Source: Nocardia africana NBRC 100379 (GTDB taxonomy: Bacteria > Actinomycetota > Actinomycetes > Mycobacteriales > Mycobacteriaceae). Taken from it: a stretch of 64,000 nucleotides of DNA. Both the position numbers and the translations under genes were made by a program. Within the stretch, counting starts at the first letter, position 1. Each line of letters starts with the position of its first letter. The DNA is taken from the NCBI RefSeq assembly GCF_001612635.1, contig NZ_BDAV01000005.1, positions 372,001 through 436,000 of the forward strand, in the 5' to 3' direction. The notes beneath the pieces were generated by a model. It did no database searches and was not told the origin of the DNA. It saw nothing but the letters and a program-made list of their open reading frames with translations. Positions 6,373 to 14,447 of the stretch are shown piece after piece.

Positions 6373-8831
6373 AGCGGAAGCACGTGGAAATCGACGACAG
6401 GATGGTCCACCGGGTGGTGCGTCTCGGCAAAGGTGGTTTCGTGCAGACCGCCGGACAGTCCGGCTGCGGACACGCTCGTCAGCCCGTGGCCGGGATCGGT
6501 CCACAGCGAGGTGTCGTACGAATCGTTCACGGCCGCAACGGGTTTCACCGGAACGTGCGCATTCGGCGCGGGATCGATGGTGGTCGGCGGTTTGATCACG
6601 GTCGGCGGCTCCACGGGTGCGGTGTGCTGCGCGGTCGGCACGGTCGGTGCTTGTGTCGGAACGGTCTGGTCGTGACTCGGCGGCGTCGCATGCTGGGTCG
6701 GGACCTGCTGGGTCGGGACCTGCTGCGTCGGGACCTGCTGCGTCGGTGCGGAATCCTGGTCGTGAGTCGGCACCTGGGCACCGTGTGTCGGCGCGGCCGG
6801 ATCATCGGCGTTACCGGTGGCGGAGGTGTCCGCGCCCGACGATGTACCCGGCGCATGCGTCGCGGTGTGACCCGGCGTCGAGGCATCCGCGCCGGCGGAG
6901 CTCGACGGCCCGGAGTCGCTGCCGGTATCCGACGGCGTCGTGCCCGGGGTGCGGGTGGGATGGGCGGAATCGGTGTCGCGGGGCACCGTCACGGTCGGTG
7001 TGGGCCGGTCGGTGGAATCGTGATCGGCCGAATCCCGTCCGGGCGAGGTACCCGGACGGGTGGTGTGCTCACCGCCGGGCGTGGTCCCCGGCGCGTGCGA
7101 CGTGCTCGGCGTCTTCGTCGCATCGGCGCCGTGGGTCGTGGTGGTGCCGTGCGTCGTGGTGGTCGGCGCGTGGGTGGTGGTCCGCCCGGCGCCCGATTCC
7201 GAGGGATCGTCGGCACCGCCCGGCAGTCCGGTATCGGTGCCGGCGTGGCGGGGCCGATCGTCGAACAGCGCCGGAACGGCCATCGCGGGCGCGGTCAGCG
7301 GGGACGGTCCCGCATGCGTGGTGATCACGTTCGCGATCGGGTGGGTCGCCGCCTCGGGCTGAATCGTGGTCTGCAGCGGCGTCGCCGAGACCGGTTGGAC
7401 GAGCGCGGGCGCCGGAGCGGGTGCGGCCGGCGCCGGAGCGGCAACGACCGGCGCCGTCGAAACCGGTTGCGGTGCCGCGACATTCGTCACCGGCGCGGAC
7501 GCCTGCGCGGTGGCGTACGGCGTCGAGCCGGGAGCGGCCGAGGTCGCGATCGACCCGGATTGCGGCGCGAACGCCGGCGAACCCGGCACTGCGGCGCCAG
7601 GGCCGTTCGCGGCGGTGCCGGCGGGTCCGTTCACCGCCGCGCCCGCGGGGCCGTTCGCGACTCCGGCATGCGTCGCCGCGGCCGTAGCCACCCCGGGCGA
7701 CGCCGCGCCCGGGCCGACACCGTCGGAGGCATGGGCACTCGACGTCGGGCCCCCGAAGTTGCCGGTCCAGCCGGAGGCGCCCGATTCGCTTGCCCCGCCG
7801 GGGATCTGGTGGGTGCCGCTGCCGAGCCACTGCCCGTAGTTGTCGAGCTGGTGCCCAACGTCGCCGACGGCGAAATCGACCTTGGTCTCGGTCGTCACCC
7901 AGATTCCGTCGAATCCGACGTGCGCATCGACCGTCATCTCGGTGCCGAGGAAGATGCCGGGATGGCCGCCGTCACCGACTCCGTCGAAGGCGCCGGGATG
8001 TGGATCCGACGGACCGCCGAACCCGCCGGGAGCGAATCCGTTCATCCCGGGCAGGTGAAGGCCGTTGGTGCCGGGCAGGCCCAGTCCGTGCCCGGGCAGT
8101 GGTGCGGTGGGATGGGTATCGGCGCCGGCCGTGTCGACATCGGCCTGCCGCTGGTCCGCCGCGTCCTCGTCACCGGGCAGCCCGAATGCCCCCGAGGCGT
8201 GAGACCGGCCGGGCAGACCGAAGCCTCCGGAGGTCTCCGATTCCGGCGCACCGGGCAGGCCGAAACCGGCCGGAGCACTGGCATGGTGCGCACCGGGAAT
8301 CGTAAAGCCTTGTCCCCCACCAAATCCCGGACTGCTGAAACCGCCGTTGCCCGAATGCGAGGGGGAACCGGGGATCGAGAAGGGCGGTGCGGTCGACCCG
8401 CCGCCGGGCGATGTGGGCAGGCCACCGATACCGGGCGCGGGCTGGACACCCTCGGCGAAGGGCAATTGCATGCCCGGATAGGCATCGGTGCCGTGGTGTT
8501 CCGGCAACGCGAGTCCCGGTGCCGGTGCGGCCGGGGCGTGTGGCGCGGAGGTGCCGAGATCCGGCGGGACGGAGTCCGGCGACGGATCCGGATAGGTCAC
8601 CACCGGACTCGGCACATCGGAGTGCGGATCGGCCGTGGACCAGCCGGTGATGTGGCTGTTGTGCGATTCGTTCTCCGGCGCCGGCGACCCGTTGGAGGCG
8701 ATCAGCGCGCCGCCGGTGACGTACGCACCGGCCCGAGCCACCCGCGCGACACCGGTCGCGACGCGATATGCGGCATCGTCCGCATGATCGCCCGCGTCCG
8801 CATCATCATCGAAGGGCAGCTCACGCGTCAT
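6369..8831 (-). CDS. IniB-like Gly/Pro/Thr-rich low-complexity protein
   Basis: This 820-aa protein is largely low complexity. The first third is rich in Gly and Pro, with repeated GFGLPG-type motifs. A short ordered island (VDAHVGFDGIWVTTETKVDF, then VGDVGHQLDNYGQWLG) lies near residues 300-345. After it come Ala/Pro and Thr/His-rich stretches and a tandem PTQQV repeat. The end is a more ordered tail including HETTFAETHH. No signal peptide or membrane helix is evident. Position directly before a dynamin-like gene, composition and the Pro/Thr tail recall mycobacterial IniB, whose biochemical role is unknown. The ATG at 8831 is well supported by GGAG 6-7 nt upstream. The IniB relationship is inferred from context and composition more than from alignment. 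Confidence 0.65.
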   Translation of the reverse strand: MTRELPFDDDADAGDHADDAAYRVATGVARVARAGAYVTGGALIASNGSPAPENESHNSHITGWSTADPHSDVPSPVVTYPDPSPDSVPPDLGTSAPHAPAAPAPGLALPEHHGTDAYPGMQLPFAEGVQPAPGIGGLPTSPGGGSTAPPFSIPGSPSHSGNGGFSSPGFGGGQGFTIPGAHHASAPAGFGLPGAPESETSGGFGLPGRSHASGAFGLPGDEDAADQRQADVDTAGADTHPTAPLPGHGLGLPGTNGLHLPGMNGFAPGGFGGPSDPHPGAFDGVGDGGHPGIFLGTEMTVDAHVGFDGIWVTTETKVDFAVGDVGHQLDNYGQWLGSGTHQIPGGASESGASGWTGNFGGPTSSAHASDGVGPGAASPGVATAAATHAGVANGPAGAAVNGPAGTAANGPGAAVPGSPAFAPQSGSIATSAAPGSTPYATAQASAPVTNVAAPQPVSTAPVVAAPAPAAPAPAPALVQPVSATPLQTTIQPEAATHPIANVITTHAGPSPLTAPAMAVPALFDDRPRHAGTDTGLPGGADDPSESGAGRTTTHAPTTTTHGTTTTHGADATKTPSTSHAPGTTPGGEHTTRPGTSPGRDSADHDSTDRPTPTVTVPRDTDSAHPTRTPGTTPSDTGSDSGPSSSAGADASTPGHTATHAPGTSSGADTSATGNADDPAAPTHGAQVPTHDQDSAPTQQVPTQQVPTQQVPTQHATPPSHDQTVPTQAPTVPTAQHTAPVEPPTVIKPPTTIDPAPNAHVPVKPVAAVNDSYDTSLWTDPGHGLTSVSAAGLSGGLHETTFAETHHPVDHPVVDFHVLPL
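6697..6740 (-). repeat. 15-bp in-frame tandem repeat in the IniB-like gene
   Basis: GTCGGGACCTGCTG occurs at 6697-6710, 6712-6725 and 6727-6740, one copy every 15 bp. On the coding strand this gives three PTQQV units. The period is a multiple of three, so copy-number change would keep the frame. Confidence 0.85.
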
Positions 8832-8899
8832 ACAAACTCCGCTCTCAGCGTTCGGCTGGCGAAACCGAACGGGGTGTTACCGAATTTGGGTCTTTTTAC

Positions 8900-8928
8900 A
8901 CCTTATTTCCGGAAAACTTGCCTGTCAC
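8900..8928 (-). promoter_or_regulatory. SigA-type promoter of the iniB-like operon
   Basis: On the minus strand GTGACA (8928-8923) and TAAGGT (8905-8900) are separated by exactly 17 nt. They match the -35 TTGACA and -10 TATAAT consensus at the key positions. Transcription would start near 8893, giving a leader of about 60 nt before the ATG at 8831. The surrounding 60 bp is strikingly A+T-rich for this genome, a typical setting for Lsr2-type silencing of ini operons (inference). Confidence 0.55.
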
Positions 8929-9075
8929 ATCCTTCAGGTTTCTTTCAGGCGGACGGATGGCAGGCCACAGCGGTACTTTCTGAGCCTGCCACCGGCGGTC
9001 GTGACCGGAAAGCCCCAAGATCAACCGGCAGTCGACTCGGTCAACGGTCCAACTGATCTCACGGAACCTTGGAGA

Positions 9076-10917
9076 CTACCTCTTCGGCTTGTCCGATGAC
9101 GAATCGGTGGAGAGCGCGGCCACGAAGGCTTCCTGCGGAACATCGACCCGGCCGATGGTCTTCATGCGCTTCTTGCCCTCCTTCTGCTTCTCGAGCAGCT
9201 TGCGCTTACGCGAAATATCGCCGCCGTAGCACTTGGCCAGCACGTCCTTGCGGATCGCGCGGATGTTCTCGCGCGCGATGACCTTCGAGCCGATGGCCGC
9301 CTGGATCGGCACCTCGAACTGCTGCCGCGGAATGAGTTCGCGCAGTTTCGTGGTCATCTTGTGGCCGTAGGCCTGGGCCGCGTCCTTGTGCACGATGGCC
9401 GAGAATGCGTCGACGGCCTCGCCCTGCAGCAGGATGTCGACCTTGACCAGTGCGGCCTCCTGCTCGCCCGCCTCCTCGTAATCCAGCGAGGCGTAACCGC
9501 GGGTGCGCGATTTCAGCGAATCGAAGAAGTCGAAGATGATCTCCGCCATCGGCAGCGTGTACCGCATCTCGACGCGTGTCTCGGACAGATAGTCCATGCC
9601 GAGCAGTTCGCCGCGGCGCGACTGGCACAGCTCCATGATGGTGCCGACGAACTCACTCGGGGCGATGATCGTGCACTTGGTCACCGGTTCGAAGATCTGG
9701 CGCACCTTGCCCTCGGGCCAGAACGACGGGTTGGTGACGACGTGTTCGGTGCCGTCCTCCATGATCACGCGATAGATCACGTTGGGCGCGGTCGAGATCA
9801 GGTCGAGGTTGAATTCGCGCTGCAACCGCTCGCGGGTGATCTCCATGTGCAGCAGTCCCAGGAAGCCACAGCGGAAACCGAAGCCCAGCGCGACGGAGGT
9901 CTCCGGCACATAGGTGAGCGCGGCATCGTTGAGCTGCAGTTTGTCCAGCGCGTCACGCAGATCCGGATAGTCCGAACCGTCGACCGGATAGAGGCCGGAG
10001 TAGACCATCGGGCGCGGCTCCCGATAGCCGGTCAATGCCTCGGTGGCGCCGTCGCGCGCGGTGGTGACGGTGTCACCGACCTTCGACTGGCGGACGTCCT
10101 TCACACCGGTGATGAGGTAGCCCACCTCACCGACGCCGAGGCCCTGGGTGGGCTTGGGCTCCGGCGAGACGATGCCGATCTCCAGCAGTTCGTGGGTCGC
10201 GCCGGTGGACATCATCTTGATCTTCTGGCGCGGGGTGAGCTTGCCGTCCACCACACGCACGTAGGTGACGACGCCGCGATACGTGTCGTAGACGGAGTCG
10301 AAGATCAGCGCGCGGGCCGGGGCATCGGCCTCGCCGACCGGCGACGGGATCGTCTCGATCACCTTGTTGAGCAGTTCGGGCACGCCGACGCCGGTCTTGC
10401 CGGAGACGCGCAGCACATCCTCGGGTTCGCAGCCGACGATATGGGCGAGCTCGGCGGCGTAGCGGTCGGGATCGGCGGCGGGCAGGTCGATCTTGTTCAG
10501 CACCGGGATGATCTCGAGATCCTTGTCCAGTGCCAGATACAGATTGGCCAGCGTCTGCGCCTCGATGCCCTGGGCGGCGTCGACCAGCAGGATCGCACCC
10601 TCACACGCCTCGAGCGCCCGCGAGACCTCGTAGGTGAAGTCCACGTGCCCGGGGGTGTCGATCAGGTGCAGGACGTAGTCGGTGCCATCGACGTTCCAGG
10701 GCAACCGCACGTTCTGGGCCTTGATGGTGATACCGCGCTCGCGCTCGATATCCATCCGGTCCAGATACTGCGCACGCATCTGCCGTTCCTCGACCACCCC
10801 GGTCAACTGCAGCATGCGGTCGGCCAGCGTGGACTTGCCGTGGTCGATATGCGCGATGATGCAGAAGTTCCGGATCCGCGAGGGATCGGTGAACGTCGTG
10901 TCGGCAAACGTGCTGAT
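9076..10917 (-). CDS. lepA: Elongation factor 4 (LepA), apparently starting at an ATC codon
   Basis: LepA is a ribosome-associated translational GTPase. The 613-aa frame carries the GTPase motifs AHIDHGKST (22-30), DTPGH and NKID, the EF-G-like domains, and the typical C-terminus ([20 protein letters not shown]). Homologous sequence extends up to [18 protein letters not shown], but between the in-frame TAG at 10929-10927 and the first ATG at 10815 there is no ATG, GTG or TTG. The first ATG lies after the P-loop, so it cannot be the start. AGGAG (10928-10924) sits 6 nt before the ATC at 10917, so I place the start there. The alternative is a one-base insertion: GTGCCCATC would be the expected reading, but GTGTCCCATC is present. 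Confidence 0.9.
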   Translation of the reverse strand: MSTFADTTFTDPSRIRNFCIIAHIDHGKSTLADRMLQLTGVVEERQMRAQYLDRMDIERERGITIKAQNVRLPWNVDGTDYVLHLIDTPGHVDFTYEVSRALEACEGAILLVDAAQGIEAQTLANLYLALDKDLEIIPVLNKIDLPAADPDRYAAELAHIVGCEPEDVLRVSGKTGVGVPELLNKVIETIPSPVGEADAPARALIFDSVYDTYRGVVTYVRVVDGKLTPRQKIKMMSTGATHELLEIGIVSPEPKPTQGLGVGEVGYLITGVKDVRQSKVGDTVTTARDGATEALTGYREPRPMVYSGLYPVDGSDYPDLRDALDKLQLNDAALTYVPETSVALGFGFRCGFLGLLHMEITRERLQREFNLDLISTAPNVIYRVIMEDGTEHVVTNPSFWPEGKVRQIFEPVTKCTIIAPSEFVGTIMELCQSRRGELLGMDYLSETRVEMRYTLPMAEIIFDFFDSLKSRTRGYASLDYEEAGEQEAALVKVDILLQGEAVDAFSAIVHKDAAQAYGHKMTTKLRELIPRQQFEVPIQAAIGSKVIARENIRAIRKDVLAKCYGGDISRKRKLLEKQKEGKKRMKTIGRVDVPQEAFVAALSTDSSSDKPKR

Positions 10918-11126
10918 GGGACACTCCTACCCGTGAACAAGTCGATAAGTCGCCATGCGGCAGTCTACGTGCGCATACCGCATGGTCGTGCACGCACCGG
11001 CGGGCCGGCATCAGCGGCAACGGCGCAGTTCCCGCGGCCGGCGACCCGGATGTGAGCGGCAGCACACTCGATTCCCCGCTGGGCACAACCGAATCCGGCA
11101 GGGATGAGCCGAACGCGCTTCGCCGT

Positions 11127-11132
11127 TAAGCT
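11127..11132 (+). promoter_or_regulatory. Candidate -10 element for a leaderless transcript
   Basis: TAAGCT (TAnnnT class) ends 8 nt before the ATG at 11141. No ribosome-binding site precedes that ATG. This spacing would place the transcription start on or next to the A of the ATG, as in the many leaderless mRNAs of actinobacteria. Confidence 0.35.
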
Positions 11133-11140
11133 CTGCCGAT

Positions 11141-11710
11141 ATGGCCAGCACATGGAGCTCTCTGGGCAAGCAGTTGGGGACCATTGCCAAGGAGCAGGGG
11201 CCCCGGATCGTCAAGAAGCAGGCGCCGAAGCTCGTCGACCGGATGCAGCGCTCCTCGATGTGGGATCGCGCCCTCGGCGGCCGCCGCAAGGACACGGTCG
11301 CGGTGCGGCCGGCGGCCTCGGCTCCGGTGCCCACCCGGGAACGTGCCCGCCAGATCGTCTACTGCCCGCACCTCGACGGCCGCGCCGATCCCGGCGAGAT
11401 CGTGTGGACCTGGGTGCCGTACGAGGAGGATCCGGCCAACGGCAAGGACCGCCCGGTACTGGTCGTGGGCCGGGAGCGCAAGACCCTGCTGGGTCTGATG
11501 CTCTCGTCGAACCCGGCGCGCGGCGCCGAGCACAACTGGATCGGAATAGGTTCGGGTCCTTGGGATTACGAGGGACGCGACAGCTGGGTCCGGCTGGATC
11601 GCGTTCTCGATGTGCCCGAGGCCGGAATCCGGCGCGAGGGGGCCATCCTCCCGCGCAAGACCTTCGATCTCGTCGCGCACCGGCTGTGCGTGGAGTACAA
11701 CTGGGGGTGA
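11141..11710 (+). CDS. PemK/MazF-like domain protein (Rv2405 type), no antitoxin nearby
   Basis: The 189-aa product has a basic N-terminal third (KKQAPKLVDRMQRS) and then a domain that reads like a MazF/PemK-fold module. It has PGEIVWTWVPYEEDP, a RPVLVVGRE strand and LGLMLSSNP, which correspond to the promoter-side motifs of MazF-type RNases. A tail with conserved aromatic residues follows (RLCVEYNWG). The same gene lies next to lepA in M. tuberculosis, where it is annotated as a conserved protein. There is no antitoxin-sized gene on either side, and its stable place among housekeeping genes argues against a mobile toxin-antitoxin unit. RNase activity is therefore uncertain. It diverges from lepA across 223 bp. 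Confidence 0.7.
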   Translation: MASTWSSLGKQLGTIAKEQGPRIVKKQAPKLVDRMQRSSMWDRALGGRRKDTVAVRPAASAPVPTRERARQIVYCPHLDGRADPGEIVWTWVPYEEDPANGKDRPVLVVGRERKTLLGLMLSSNPARGAEHNWIGIGSGPWDYEGRDSWVRLDRVLDVPEAGIRREGAILPRKTFDLVAHRLCVEYNWG

Positions 11711-11888
11711 GCGTCCTCGCGACCGGTGCGCTGACCGGGGCGCCGGCACAGCGATTTCACTTCACAGCACCCCAGCTGGTAACCTCGATCGTCGGCGCGG
11801 CGCTACCCGTTTCGGTGTAGTGCGCCCAGAGACTTTTCACGAACATCCAGAGCACATCAACTGACGAGAAGGAATCAGAGGAACAGGC

Positions 11889-12152
11889 GTGGCCAACATC
11901 AAGTCCCAGATGAAGCGGATCCGCACCAACGAGGCGGCGCGGGTGCGCAACCAGTCGGTGAAGTCCGCGCTGCGCACCTCGATCCGCAAGTTCCGCGAGG
12001 CCGCCGCGGCGGGCGAGAAGGACAAGGCGCTCGAGCTGATGCGTTCGGCGAGCCGCAGCCTGGACAAGGCCGCCTCGAAGGGCGTCATCCACGCCAACCA
12101 GGCCGCCAACAAGAAGTCCGCTCTCTCGCTGGCCTTCAACAAGCTGGGCTGA
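11889..12152 (+). CDS. rpsT: 30S ribosomal protein S20
   Basis: This 87-aa basic protein (starting [15 protein letters not shown]) matches bacterial S20, a primary 16S rRNA binder in the body of the small subunit. It consists of three long helices with many Lys and Arg and the family signature [20 protein letters not shown] near the end. The start is GTG at 11889 behind GAGGAA. It is a single-gene unit: its own upstream region of 178 bp follows the PemK-like gene, and a strong terminator structure follows its stop. The location upstream of holA/comEC on the opposite strand is conserved in mycobacteria. Confidence 0.97.
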   Translation: MANIKSQMKRIRTNEAARVRNQSVKSALRTSIRKFREAAAAGEKDKALELMRSASRSLDKAASKGVIHANQAANKKSALSLAFNKLG

Positions 12153-12159
12153 TTTCCCG

Positions 12160-12182
12160 GGTTCCGGCCGTCGGCCGGAACC
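12160..12182 (+). terminator. Perfect 10-bp hairpin directly after rpsT
   Basis: GGTTCCGGCC and GGCCGGAACC flank a GTC loop only 7 nt after the rpsT stop codon. No U-run follows, so it may act as an mRNA 3' stability element or a U-less actinobacterial terminator, together with the second structure at 12221-12267. Confidence 0.55.
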
Positions 12183-12220
12183 GACGCGGCATCGTTCTGC
12201 CGCACAACAGCATTCGCAAC

Positions 12221-12267
12221 GCCGCCGTGGCAGAGGATCTGCATCGCAGATGACCACGGCGGCTTTT
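12221..12267 (+). terminator. Nested-hairpin intrinsic terminator of rpsT
   Basis: The outer stem GCCGCCGTGG (12221-12230) pairs with CCACGGCGGC (12254-12263) and is followed at once by TTTT. Inside its loop a second perfect stem, ATCTGC-ATC-GCAGAT (12237-12251), stacks on top. Stem plus U-run is a textbook intrinsic terminator, rare in so GC-rich a genome. Confidence 0.8.
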
Positions 12268-12290
12268 GTCGTTGTTTCACGTCCGCTACG

Positions 12291-13364
12291 GTGATGCGGG
12301 TGTGGGGTGGGGAGATTCGCAGAAGCACGGGCCTTTTTCTCGTGGTGGCGGCCGTGTCGGGCGCGCTGCTGACCGGGTGTGATCAGTCGGTCCCGGCCGC
12401 GCGATCCGCCGCTGCCGCACATCAGGCATCGGCCGTGCCGGGCACCGAGGCCGCCGGGACGCCCCGGGCAGCCACCGCCGGCGCGATCGACCACCTCGAT
12501 GCCGCGAGCAATCCGGACTGGATGGGCGCACTGCCCGACAGCACCTCGCTCGGCGAGATGTCGATTCCCGGCACCCACGACACCCTGTCGATCCACGGCG
12601 GTAAGGCCGGGCCGGCCGTGGTCACCCAGGAGAAATTCGATACCGGGTGCACCGAGCCCGCCTGCGCCTCGCAACGGACCGCGAGCACCCAGCTCGAGGC
12701 CGGCATCCGCGCACTCGATATCCGTGTCCGGCGCGACGAGGCCGGCAATCTCGGCATCCAGCACGGCAGCTTCTATCAGCAGGCCGGTTTCGACGACGTA
12801 CTGCGGGTCACCGAGCAATTCCTGAACCGGCATCCGCGCGAGACGATTCTGATGCGGGTGAAGGCCGAATGTACGAACGAGGACAAGACGTTCCAGTGCG
12901 AGGACGCGGGTGGGTTACCGCCCGACCCGCCACTGCTCGACCGGTACCTGAACGGGCATCCGCAGGTGTGGCGACCGGCGGCGACCGGACCCGCCGCGAT
13001 TCCCCGGCTGGGTGATGTGCGCGGCGCCATCATCGTCATCCGTGCCGACGGGATCGACGATCGTGGTCTGCCGGTCGACGCGCAGGATCTGTGGGACAAA
13101 CCCACTCGCGAGGACAAATGGGCGGCCGTCGCCGCCCACCTCGCGCGGGCGCCGGCCATCGGCACCCGCGCACTGTCGATGGACTTCCTGTCGGCCTCCG
13201 GGGTGCCCGACCCGGCGAAGTTTCCCCACCGCTACGCCGAATACGAGAATCAGCGCGCACTCGACTATCTCCGCTCCCGTCCCGGCACCGCGACCGGCAT
13301 CGTGATGGCCGACTTCCCGGGTCCCGCACTCGTCGGCGAGATCATCACGCACAACCACCGCTGA
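12291..13364 (+). CDS. Secreted lipoprotein with a phosphatidylinositol-specific phospholipase C-like domain
   Basis: The 357-aa product begins with a signal peptide (LFLVVAAVSGALLTGC), a good lipobox LTGC with the acylated Cys at about residue 30, and a disordered Ala-rich linker. From residue 80 it follows the bacterial PI-PLC X-domain. It has the first catalytic histidine in SIPGTHDTLS, a basic/acidic strand in GIRALDIRVRRD, the second histidine in GIQHGSFYQ, and the RPGTATGIVMADFPG strand at the end. The enzyme would act on the cell surface and cleave glycerol-phosphoinositol bonds, or other cyclic-phosphodiester substrates. Mycobacteriales carry abundant PI-based glycolipids, but host lipid is equally possible. 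Starts at GTG 12291 or ATG 12294 are equivalent; neither has a strong ribosome site. Confidence 0.85.
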   Translation: MMRVWGGEIRRSTGLFLVVAAVSGALLTGCDQSVPAARSAAAAHQASAVPGTEAAGTPRAATAGAIDHLDAASNPDWMGALPDSTSLGEMSIPGTHDTLSIHGGKAGPAVVTQEKFDTGCTEPACASQRTASTQLEAGIRALDIRVRRDEAGNLGIQHGSFYQQAGFDDVLRVTEQFLNRHPRETILMRVKAECTNEDKTFQCEDAGGLPPDPPLLDRYLNGHPQVWRPAATGPAAIPRLGDVRGAIIVIRADGIDDRGLPVDAQDLWDKPTREDKWAAVAAHLARAPAIGTRALSMDFLSASGVPDPAKFPHRYAEYENQRALDYLRSRPGTATGIVMADFPGPALVGEIITHNHR

Positions 13365-13472
13365 GTCCGGCCGCCGCCTCGGTTCGATCGATGCGGCCCG
13401 GCGAGCAACCGCCGCCCGGCCGGGCCGGCCGCCGCCTCGCCCGCTCGGCGAGGTGACCTCCCGGCCCGCCGC

Positions 13473-14447
13473 TCAGTGTGCGGCGGCGTGCAGGTCCAGG
13501 ATCGTGGCCAGCGCGTGTTCGAGCGCGTAATCCGTATCGGCCGCACCGCCTTTGACGTCGGCATTGAGTGCGGCCACCACTTGCAGGGCGGTGCCGATGG
13601 TGGCGGCGGTCCAGCCGCGCGCCTGGGTCTGCGCCTTCTTCACCTTCCAGGGCGGCATGCCGAGTTGCGAGGCCAGCGCGAACGGATCGCCGCGTCCGGC
13701 GGATCCGACCCTCGCGATGGTGTGCACGGAATCGGCGAGCGCGTCGGCGAGCAGCACGGCGGGAACGCCGCGGTCGGTCGCCCAGCGCAATGCCTCCATG
13801 GCCGCGGGGCGATCACCGGCGACGGCCAGATCGGCGACCTCGAATCCGGTGACCTCGGCACGGCCGGAGTAGTACCGGCGCACCGCGTCGACAGTCACCT
13901 TGCCGCCGGTATCGGCGGCCAGCTGGGAACAGGCCGCGGCCAGCTCGCGCAGATCCGATCCGATCGCCTCCACCACGGCCTGCACCACGTCACCCGCGAC
14001 TCGGACGCCGGCCGAACGAAATTCGTTGCGCACGAACTCGTTTCGCTCGTTCGCCTTGCTGACCTTGGCGCAGTTGTGCACCTCGGCGCCCTGTTTCTGC
14101 AATGCCGGCGCCAGCGCCTTGGCCCGGCCGCCGCCGGAGTGCAGAACCACGAGCACGACACCCTCGGGCAGATCACCGGCGGCCGCGGTGACCAGCGCTA
14201 CCGCATCCTTACCGGCCTCCGCGGCGGCCTCGAGCACGATCACCCGATCCTCGGCGAACAGCGAAGGGCTCAGCAGTTCGGCCAGTTCGGCGGAACTCGC
14301 ATCCCCCGCTCGCAGCCGATCCACCGGCATCGCGTCGGGATCGTTGGTCGCGGCCCGCGCCTGCGCCACGATCGAGGCGACCGCCCGTTCGATGAGCAGT
14401 TCCTCCTCACCGAGTACCAGATGTAAGGCAGCCAGGTGATCGGTCAC
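13473..14447 (-). CDS. holA: DNA polymerase III delta subunit
   Basis: HolA (delta) is the clamp-loader wrench that opens the beta sliding clamp. The 324-aa length and domain order fit the family. An N-terminal AAA+-like fold contains [18 protein letters not shown] and the [19 protein letters not shown] region. The helical lid follows, and then the C-terminal collar ([14 protein letters not shown]). As is usual for delta there is no functional Walker A. The GTG start at 14447 overlaps the comEC stop by 4 nt (GTGA), so it is translationally coupled to comEC. This is the last gene of the comEA-comEC-holA unit. It converges with the PI-PLC gene across about 110 bp of GC-rich sequence. Confidence 0.93.
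   Translation of the reverse strand: MTDHLAALHLVLGEEELLIERAVASIVAQARAATNDPDAMPVDRLRAGDASSAELAELLSPSLFAEDRVIVLEAAAEAGKDAVALVTAAAGDLPEGVVLVVLHSGGGRAKALAPALQKQGAEVHNCAKVSKANERNEFVRNEFRSAGVRVAGDVVQAVVEAIGSDLRELAAACSQLAADTGGKVTVDAVRRYYSGRAEVTGFEVADLAVAGDRPAAMEALRWATDRGVPAVLLADALADSVHTIARVGSAGRGDPFALASQLGMPPWKVKKAQTQARGWTAATIGTALQVVAALNADVKGGAADTDYALEHALATILDLHAAAH

Noticed and set aside
6697..6740. Regular repeats as a possible CRISPR-like array
   Set aside because: There are no spacers; the repeat is an in-frame protein repeat of PTQQV.
6384..9056. Very long plus-strand open frame opposite the IniB-like and dynamin-like genes
   Set aside because: It is Arg/Gly/His-rich with no recognisable domain and mirrors the third-position GC of the minus-strand genes, a usual shadow effect at this GC content.
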